A stretch of DNA of 64,000 bases from positions 57,831,673-57,895,672 of the forward strand of contig NC_090288.1 of assembly GCF_037392515.1 (NCBI RefSeq), given 5' to 3'. Below, in pieces: positions 56,701-64,000 of this stretch; within the stretch, counting starts at the first letter, position 1, and each line of letters begins with the position of its first letter. The notes under the pieces were generated by a model. That model saw only the letters and a list, made by a program, of their open reading frames with translations. It searched no databases and was not told the DNA's origin. The position numbers and the translations under genes were made by a program. This DNA is from Haliotis asinina (taxonomy: Eukaryota > Mollusca > Gastropoda > Lepetellida > Haliotidae).

Positions 56701-59700
56701 CATGAAAGGACATGTATTTTGAATGACTATATTTTTGCAACACTTTTAGCAATATTCCATAAATATCTCGGTAAGGAGCACCAGAAATTTGGCTCACACA
56801 TTGTACCCATGTGTTGATTCAAACCCAGGTTTTGAGGCTACCTCAAAGCAATACATATTGTGTGTTGAAGAGTGTATTCATTAAGTATGTTTGTATGTAT
56901 TAGATAGAGATTTTAAGTAGACTGTGTGCAGGCAACTACATGTTAGGAATAATAGTCTTTTGCCAGGACAGTGCACAAATTAAAACTTATCTTGCCTCAT
57001 GCTAAGCACTTTCTTTTGTCCTTTGAACCATGGAGCAGAAATGACCTGAAACAAATTTTCCAACCTGTTGTAACACCACACCAGAACACAACTCTGCTCT
57101 CTGTGTTGTGTCAATGGAGGAGCATGCAATGTGTTCGTCTTGCCCTCTGCTGACTTCAGCTGAAGCCAATCTCTTTCTTGATGTCAGCAGGTGCCATTAG
57201 CAAGCATAATACATGCTTTCTATTTCAACGACTTTGTAAACATTCCAAAATGCAAATTTTTCGAAACGGACGTGCTATACACACACGCATAGGGATCCTC
57301 TCTTTCCCGCCAATACGGTCACATGACCTCTCCTTCATCACCCAACGAAGCGATAAATATAATATATTGATAATATATTGATAAAATTTTGCTTTAATCG
57401 GTCCTATAATCTATATTATCTTGTGTTCAGATTTTGTATTGTAATTAGTATCATCTCTGTGTAAAATTTATAAATTTTCTTGTGTTTTGGACATTGTCGA
57501 TCTCCAACACCGGAAGAAGCCTTCTGTTCAGACTCTTAGATTACATCGTGGAACACGAATGGTTTGGACTTGCTCTCACCATCAAGGGACTCCAGTGAGG
57601 GTCACACCTATATGATGAGTAGTGAAGACATCGATACTCTGATGTTTCCGCCCATTGTGCTGATATCCACCGTCCCAGAAACTTTGTCAACAGCCTTTCA
57701 GGCAGGGACATTGTATCAGCAACAACACATGCTGGCCTTCAGCACTTTATGAAAGCACCCAGACTAGACAAATCATATAAACTCATCAATGAGACTCGCA
57801 ATAGATTCTACAAAGTGGATGATAAGCCACTGGTTCAGCTAGACACAACCACTTGTGTGACTTGTCGAGACCAAGACGCTGTATCGAGTATAGTACTTGA
57901 GAGTCCATGCCCACATCTTGAACAGGCTAGCATGAGTGACTTTGACCCTGTGCTCGTACATGAAGAAGTGTGTGACTGGTCTTGATTAGGAAATCTGCAT
58001 TAGACATTAGCAGGACGCTAGCTGATGCATCAGCCAGTCGACTGAATGTGATCCCCACTATCTCACAGATGAATACTGGAAGAACAGAACCGAACTATCA
58101 AAGTTACTCTTCCCAAAAGTGGGGAAGTACTGGACATACTTATATGGCAGTCATCAGAATCCAGCGTGGCCTGACCCACCACATTTCCGTCAGATTGTGT
58201 AAGCATAATCAGCATATGTGTCAGGATAAGGAAAAATATGCAATTTTTTAAAACAATTGATATTTTATACTTGTCCAGACTTATGACATCAAGCCCTCCC
58301 AACTAACACTGACAGGCATGCTGAATTTACTGTAACTCCCGTGTCTGTCTTTTGAGATCTGGAGAGGGTGGCAAGCATGGCTGGTCGTATGACCGTATTG
58401 GCGGGAAAGGGAGGCTACCTATGGGTTTGTATGTCCACTTCAGTTAGAAGCGATCTTCAAGGGATTTCAAGTGTTCCACTATCTTTGCATTGAGGAAGGA
58501 GAGAAGCAAAATAATCTTGAGTCAGAATAAGGATGAAATATCAATTTTACTAAAAAAATTACATATTTCAGCCTGTGGGAGATAATGCAACTTGAGCAAT
58601 ATTCCATCAATGTCATCTTGGGAAAATCAGAAATAACCTTCATACATAGTAACCTTGTGGGACCAGACTTAGCTCTTCAATATGGCAAGCAAATGCTTTG
58701 CCCACAAGGCTACATGACTGCAAAATAAATATGACAAGATTTGTGTCTTTAATGCAGGTCGTTATGCTGACTATGATGTGGCACTAACTCTACTCCAGAA
58801 ATCTGGCATCGCTGTTAACTGCGTCAACTACAATGGTGCAACACCTCTACACGGTGCTGCCCATGCACAGAATCCAGGTACGATATCCAAGCAATAGGAT
58901 TGTTGATAATGCTCAGATAACTGACCTCATCTTCATTTTGCTCATTCCACTAATACTACATAATTTCTTAGTCAGATTTTGAGTCCAGGTATTTATATGG
59001 ACCTGCATTTAGATAATCATCCTTATGATGCAGATTTGGAGGTTTGAGTCAAATCTTTCATTTTAAACTGTGATTGATATGGCAAATGTTATGGCTTTGG
59101 AGTGGTGAATTATATTGTCTAACATTACACTATCTCTTCCCTTCTCTCTCAGTCATGAGTGGACACATGGTAGGTATCTGTAAAATGATGCCAGTTTGGA
59201 AACACCTTCTAGAAACACACCCTGCTGTTACCACTACCATCTCCTATCAGTGCTACAGCTCTAGCTGCGTATGCAGCTGTTAGATAGGGCTAGTTATTAT
59301 CCCCCGCAACACATTTTGTGGGGGGTATTAAAATGCACCCCGCCCATGCATATTTATCTTTTGAGGAGCAGAACTCTAAAACCATTGACTATTTCTTCAC
59401 CAAACTTGACACATAGATTGGTCCAGTGGTGTACTGGTGCCTTTCATTTGTTTTGGAATTCTGAATAAAATATTTTTGGCGTTTCCATGGCAACAAGTTT
59501 GACTTACACTGAAATTGGAGGTAATGAGGTTGATGACTGTGTCTTCTTGTTGATTAAACATATAGGGTTTACTATAAATTTTCAGTTACTGATAACAGTT
59601 TAAAATTACTTAGTTTTACAATATTATGTTCAACAAAATGCTCAAAATACACTCTAAGTAAAGTTTTGCCTTATGCAGTAAGTTGTGGGTGTCCAGGGAG

Positions 59701-61630
59701 TACTGATATTACATGACTACAAGGATGGAATGGTATTGAATAGTTGCTCTTTGAGCAGCTAGAACTAAACTGGGTTGAACAAATGTTAAGGTTTCCATTA
59801 TGTGCTAGACTGGTGCCACTATGGATATAATTCTGTGGTTACTCCTGCTTCTGATGGTTGTGGTTCTGCTTGACTGAGACAGGCTGTGTGTCTAGGGCAC
59901 GCTTTACAAAGTTGATTCCCTTATCTGTAGGATGTGATCTTCACTAAGAGTTATGCAGCTGCTTATCACATTCTTGTTCTCAGATGTGATGGGAAGATAT
60001 GACTGGACTGACCACACTTCAGCAACATTGGCAGTTTGTGACATGTGTCAGCCAAGTCAGCAAGCCAGACCAGCTGATGCTGATAGTCGCAAGCCTTGAA
60101 GGTTTGGGGTAGAACAGGCCTTCAGCAACCCATTCTTGCCATGAAAGGCGACTGTGCTTGTCCATAAAAGGCGACTAACAGGATTGGGTGGTCAGACTCT
60201 CTGACTTGGTTGACATGTGTCATTGGTTCCCAATTGTGCAGATCTATGCTCATGCTGTAGATCACTGGATTGTCTGGTCCAGGCCAGAATATTTACAGAC
60301 CGCCGCCATATGGCTGGAATATTGTTGAGTGCGGCGTAAAACTAAACTCACTCACTCACTCACTCACTCTCTCTCACTCCTGATAGTTGCCTCTTGGAAT
60401 AAGCATGGGTCCCTAAAATTGTAAGGGTATATTCATATGAGAATTTGGTTCTTTCAAGGTATGACGTGTCAGATTGACCGGCTCTATTATGTCAAACATG
60501 TTTTTTCTAATTCAGATTTGATTTTATGCAGCAGTGATATAGAGCTGCAACACTGCTGATCCATAAAACAACATTCATATTTTCATGACATCCAGATTGT
60601 GTGCGCCTGTTGATACGACATGGCGCCTGTACCACTGCCAAGTCCAAGGATGGCGCCTCTCCACTAGATCTGTCTGGAGATGACATGGACACCATAGCTG
60701 CTCTCAAGAGTAAGTTTCCTGTCACTCTTTCATTCTCTTGCTGTCAAATTAAATGCCATGACATTGCTTGTGATTGTTTTGAAGCCAATCAAGCTGCTTG
60801 TTGCAGCCACTCGGTGTGTGGAGTGTGGGGATCAACCAATCACAGGCCTAAAGACATGTGGGCAGTGCCAGGGGCCACTTTACTGCAGCAAGGAATGTCA
60901 GCGGAAACACTGGAAGGAAGGTGGCCACAAGAAGGAGTGTCGGGGTGGGTACAAGGGAATATTCTTGAATAAATCCACTCGTTTTTGTCAAATACACAAC
61001 TCTTTGAAGCCAAGATGTGTTCATTCAGTGTCGCCAGATACTTATGATCATGGACACAGATATGACCTAATTGTGTTCAAAGGCACACCATCCACTCACT
61101 TTGTCACTTTACCATCCCCTCACTTTGTCACTTTACCATCCCCTCACTTTGTCACTTTACCATCCCTTTACCATCCCCTCACTTTGTCACTTTACCATCC
61201 ACTCACTTTGTCACTTTACCATCCCCTCACTTTGTCACTTTACCATCCCTTTACCATCCCCTCACTTTGTCACTTTACCATTCCCTCACTTTGTCACTTT
61301 ACCATCCCTTTACCATCCCCTCACTTTGTCACTTTACCATCCACTCACTATGACACTTTACCATTCACTCACTATGTCACTTTACCATCCCTTTACCATC
61401 CCCTCACTTTGTCACTTTGCCATCCACTCACTCACTCACCCACCCACCCATTTCTGAATCCTATGTGCTCCTTGTTTCAGGGTTTGTGTGGGCACTGCCC
61501 AAACCAGGATGGGTATCCACCATCTCCCTTCACAGCTTATCAGTATCTACAACTTCAGCATCACACATGAAGCTCTCCAAGAAGAACATCACCAAGGAAC
61601 GCTTCATTGTCAAGGTTCAGCTCCCTCTGG
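50740..61630 (+). CDS. ankyrin-repeat and MYND zinc-finger protein (5' exons; gene continues past window or unresolved)
   Basis: Exons: 50740-50883, 56063-56140, 56516-56603, 58758-58877, 60596-60709, 60807-60944 and 61481-61630, all in agreeing phase (277 residues so far). Ankyrin repeats: DRYDVLKARLQ|GISKSD; INLQDTAGMTALHFAVAHKK; VEAINLLLDHGADVNAADDH with GFTPLFLATG; a diverged third (NYNGATPLHGAAHAQNPG); and DCVRLLIRHGACTTAKSKDG. Then a MYND finger: CVECG, CGQC, YCSKECQRKHW, GGHKKEC, the full C6HC zinc set. Exon 7 (GFVWALPKPGWVSTISLHSL) is an unrecognised C-terminal region and ends G|GTATGT. The ATG at 50740 is the first in frame; an AG at 50727-50728 hints at a 5' UTR exon. MYND domains bind proline-rich partners, so this is probably a scaffold or regulator. 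The exact orthologue is not identified. Confidence 0.82.
51965..54490 (+). mobile_element. decayed coding element of unknown class, in intron 1 of the ankyrin/MYND gene
   Basis: Successive plus-strand frames carry related, protein-like pieces over 2.5 kb. They include MLKRKLRRPKENPETQGIGQ, a central TLMSDESSKYGVKYCTYIIG, ELARQCCTSLSRGMDERMAA, a helical MRSLSKVLTSPFWRSVERTK, and near the end KVRHMFDDGVYAGTVLTCVP with SWYNIQYDGDSNLYMYELCS, which looks like a Tudor/chromo-like barrel. Similar unannotated intronless proteins are, to my recollection, widespread in molluscs and corals and behave like transposons. The reading frame is broken in several places. I found no clear ends and cannot name the superfamily. 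Confidence 0.5.
55020..55560. repeat. GC-rich degenerate repeat block
   Basis: The block contains repeated GACACGGCC(A/T)CTCCC, CTTTCTATAGGAGAGTAGAC and CTCCCCAAACTTCACCC at roughly 60-bp spacing. It is more GC-rich than its surroundings. It adjoins a LINE RNase H fragment and may be that element's 3' region. Confidence 0.6.
55690..55915 (-). mobile_element. LINE RNase H fragment
   Basis: The minus strand reads ITLCWIPSHVGIPGNERADK with LARH. 'WIPSHVGI.GNE.AD.LA' is the diagnostic C-terminal motif of the RNase H domain in I/Jockey-clade LINEs. Downstream is a further open piece (FDTIRQTLKEETKLDTWTAK). Confidence 0.75.
56733..56870 (-). repeat. SINE family B in ankyrin/MYND intron 3
   Basis: CTTTTAGCAATATTCCATAA, GGAGCACCAGAAATTTGGCT, TTGATTCAAACCCAGG. 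The order is tail, body and reversed B box. Confidence 0.7.
57240..58450. mobile_element. candidate transposon bounded by ~60-bp inverted repeats
   Basis: GGACGTGCTATACACACACG, CATAGGGATCC, CTTTCCCGCCAATACGGTCA near 57,265-57,325 is inverted at 58,380-58,445 (TGACCGTATTGGCGGGAAAG, CCTATGGGTTTGTATGTCC). Identity is about 75%. Between them are short open frames (for example KLINETRNRFYKVDDKPLVQ) without a known domain. This could be a non-autonomous element or two unrelated promoter-like pieces. Confidence 0.4.
59290..59500. repeat. dispersed-repeat-like block with CCCCC/GGGGG palindrome
   Basis: CCCCCGCAACACATTTTGTGGGGG can fold. It is followed by CACCAAACTTGACACATAG and CCATGGCAACAAGTTTGAC, phrases I recall as common in molluscan repeats. 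It lies in ankyrin/MYND intron 4. Confidence 0.45.
60106..60372 (+). repeat. full-length SINE family A in ankyrin/MYND intron 4
   Basis: GGGTAGAACAGGCCTTCAGC, two copies of AAAGGCGACT, GGATTGGGTGGTCAGACTC, GATCACTGGATTGTCTGGTC, then GGAATATTGTTGAGTGCGGC and (ACTC)n. It is the best plus-oriented copy. Confidence 0.88.
61085..61440. repeat. CACTTTGTCACTTTACCATCC minisatellite in ankyrin/MYND intron 6
   Basis: About 13 imperfect units of 22-25 bp, with a CTTTACCATCC insertion at intervals that creates a larger ~70-bp period. It is intronic, so the long open frames over it are not real. Confidence 0.88.
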
Positions 61631-61871
61631 GTATGTCGGGTCGTGCTGATGTAACATATATAAGTATTTATTTATAAGCCCCAGTGAAAGCAGCGGTTAG
61701 AATGGGTCTCTGGCAATTCATGCATATCGTAAGAGGTAGATAACAGAATCTGATGCTCTGGCTCTCTGACTAAGCTGATACTTGTTATCACCAGCCGCAT
61801 GTTATAAAGTATTAGTCTCCGTCTTAGAAGACCTTAAGAACTTTTTTATTAGATTCTTTTCAAAACATTAA
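61631..61871 (+). other. intron 7 with a SINE A remnant
   Basis: Weak family A similarity at 61,690-61,800 (CATATCGTAAGAGGTAGATAAC; CTCTGGCTCTCTGAC). No further exon was found. Confidence 0.4.
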
Positions 61872-61995
61872 AGTCCCCTTGTGACCTTTAGATGAAGGTT
61901 AAGGTCATAAAACCTACCTGGGACATTTTGCATACTGTGACGAACCCAGTTAGGCTTTGTGACCTTGACCTTCATCTAAAGGTCACAAGGGGACT
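61872..61995. mobile_element. fold-back element, family F3, ~54-bp arms
   Basis: The left arm AGTCCCCTTGTGACCTTTAG, ATGAAGGTTAAGGTCATAAA is inverted on the right as TTTGTGACCTTGACCTTCAT, CTAAAGGTCACAAGGGGACT. The ends meet the flank cleanly. Confidence 0.85.
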
Positions 61996-62724
61996 GTATC
62001 ATTTTACCCTTGTCAGCAAGATATCTCAAGAACTGTTCACTGGATTTTCTTCATATTTGACACCGTGCTGCATGTAGGGTCATGTCCACACATTAAAGAT
62101 TTCAGTATACTACCCTGCACGTTAAGATTGTCAGCCAGTTATCTCAAGAATGGTTCACTGGGTTTTCATCATAGACTTTCAAGACTTCTCTTTAATGTTT
62201 GTGTGTCTGAACAACTACAGAGCAAGATATCAAGATTTTAAGATTTGATAAATAGTCTGGTGGTGGATGATGTCGCCTTAGTGACAATGCTTGTTGTATT
62301 CCAAATGCCTTAATTGATGCCCCAGATATCAGTTGTTGGACTGACTTCTCTACAGACTGGCATCATGTAGCTGCAGTAATACTGTGAGATGTTTTTAGTT
62401 TGAATTCTAGAAGTTATAGTTATTAATAAACGCCGTCCTTGTCGGTGTTCATGGCAGTTATTTTAGTACAAGTACATGTACATGCACACACGTTATAAAT
62501 GTGCTAGAAATTAAAAACAAATTAAAAACTATTTCACCTTACTTCACCTCATCTCACCTCACCCAACTCTTCAAGTCATTTTCAGGTCGGGTCAGTCACC
62601 TGGAAAAGGGGCAAGCAGTAACCCAGCAATGTCATTTTATGCAATAAAGAAGAAATTGTCATCCGTGTACTCATGTTATATATTCACTAACTTCTAAATG
62701 CCTCTCAAGAATTTCAAATGACAA
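61996..62724. other. no gene recognised
   Basis: AT-leaning sequence. CTCAAGAA(C/T)(T/G)GTTCACTGG(A/G)TTTTC occurs twice, at about 62,025 and 62,140, a short direct repeat. No exon of the ankyrin/MYND gene was recognised. Confidence 0.4.
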
Positions 62725-64000
62725 TGAAGCTGTGATGTTGATATGTTGTAGGCTTTGACAGTGACGATATGACTTGATGTGTTGTAGGCTATGACAATGA
62801 CGATATGACTTGATGTGTTGTAGGCTATGACAATGACGATATGACTTGATGTGTTGTAGGCTATGACAATGACGATATGACTTGATGTGTTGTAGGCTAT
62901 GACAATGACGATATGACTTGATGTGTTGTAGCCTATGACAATATGATGTTGACATGTTTTTTGGCTATGACAATGAGAATATGACTTGATATATTGTAGG
63001 CTGTGACAATGCCGATGTGACTTGATGTGTTGCAGACTATGACCATGAGGATATGACTTGATGTGTTGTAGACTATGACAGTGAGGATATGACTTGACGT
63101 GTTGTAGGCTATGACAATGAGGATATGATGTTGACATGTTTTTGGCTATGACAATGATGATATGATTTGATATATTGTAGGCTGTGACAATGAGGATATG
63201 ACTTGTTGTGTTGTAGGCTATGACAATGACGATATGACGTGATATGTTGTAGGCTATAACAATGAGGATATGAATTGATGTGTTGTAGACTATGACAGTG
63301 ATGATATGACTTGATGTGTTGTAGGCTATGGCAATGATGATGTGACTTGATATGTTGTAGGCTATGACAATGATGATATGACTTGATGTGTTGTAGGCTA
63401 TGAGAATGATATGACTTGATATGTTGTAGGCTATGACAATGATGATATGACTTGATATGTTGTAGCCTATGACAATGAGGATATGACTTGATATGTTGTA
63501 GGCTATGACAATGAGGACATGACTTGATGTGTTGTAGGCTATGACAATGAGGATATGCCTTGATATGTTGTAGACTATGACAATGAGGATATGACTTGAT
63601 ATGTTGTACACTATGATAATGATGATATGACTTGATATGTTGTAGACTATGACAATGAGGATATGACTTGATGTGTTGTAGGCTGTGACAATGAGGATAT
63701 GATGTTGACATGTTTTTTGCTATGACAATGATGATATGAATTGATGTGTTGTAGACTATGACAATGAGGACATGACTTGTTGTGTTGTAGGCTATGACAA
63801 TGACGATATGACTTGATATGTTGTAGGCTATAGCAATGAGGATATGACTTGATGTGTTGTAGACTATGACAATGATGATATGACTTGATATGTTGTAGGC
63901 TGTGGCAATGATGATATGACTTGATATGTTGTAGGCTATGACAATGATGATATGACTTGATATGTTGTAGACTATGACAATGATGATATGACTTGATGTG
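62725..64000. repeat. 36-bp satellite, about 35 units, runs off the window
   Basis: The unit is TATGACTTGATGTGTTGTAG plus GCTATGACAATGACGA with scattered variants (GATGTTGACATGTTTTTTGG marks a few units). The 36-bp period equals 12 codons and keeps minus-strand frames open over 900 bases. Those are repeat artefacts. Confidence 0.95.

Noticed and set aside
60758-61570. 270-codon plus-strand frame fusing the MYND finger to a LSLYHP repeat protein
   Set aside because: The frame reads through a donor (CGGG|GTGGGT) into an intronic minisatellite. Splicing to 61481 restores a normal exon in phase.
62694-63711. Minus-strand frames of 200-305 codons (YNTSSHIVIVIA-type repeats)
   Set aside because: They are translations of the 36-bp satellite; all frames stay open because the unit is 12 codons without a stop.

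Overview
This is animal nuclear DNA, most likely from a gastropod mollusc and plausibly an abalone (Haliotis). Genes are split by GT-AG introns, base composition is AT-leaning, and microsatellites and minisatellites are abundant. The window is also peppered with two SINE families that end in (ACTC)n and share a tail containing GCAATATTCCAGC; I remember this tail as very common in abalone sequence. The species call is inference. I saw no RNA gene that looks functional, no CRISPR array, and no retrovirus-like or other virus-like copy.

Layout. 0-4 kb: repeats plus two minus-strand exons of a MULE/FLYWCH-type transposase-like gene. 4.0-13.4 kb and 17.7-24.8 kb: two complete tandem paralogues of an alpha/beta hydrolase related to vertebrate MEST, each with 11 coding exons in identical phases (329 and 322 residues). 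A LINE relic lies between them and their introns are full of minisatellites. 24.8-28 kb: mostly gene-poor, with an 84-bp repeat and a fold-back element. 28.2-30.9 kb (minus): a small secreted-then-membrane protein with a six-cysteine module resembling the Shisa/VOPP1/CYYR1 (STMC6) superfamily. The 5' part of its cysteine exon has been amplified into a 65-bp tandem array. 31.9-35.8 kb (plus): a gene whose 724-codon open frame carries the spaced catalytic and zinc-binding residues of the RAG1/Transib transposase core, followed by a CCHC knuckle. 38-43 kb: weakly supported exons, including a membrane-anchor exon and tail exon on the minus strand. 43.65-44.94 kb: a nearly whole mariner element with TA target duplication. 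45.9-47.2 kb: a Tc1-like relic and two fold-back elements. 50.7-61.6 kb and beyond (plus): an ankyrin-repeat/MYND zinc-finger gene whose large first intron holds a decayed coding element. 62.7-64 kb: a 36-bp satellite running off the window.

How things fit together. The two MEST-like genes are a recent local duplication. An internal duplication of part of exon 4 is present in both copies and so probably predates it. The strongest leads for new biology are the RAG1/Transib-core gene and the STMC6-like gene with its exon-derived array. All exon calls were made by eye from splice sites, reading-phase agreement and remembered family motifs; no search was run.
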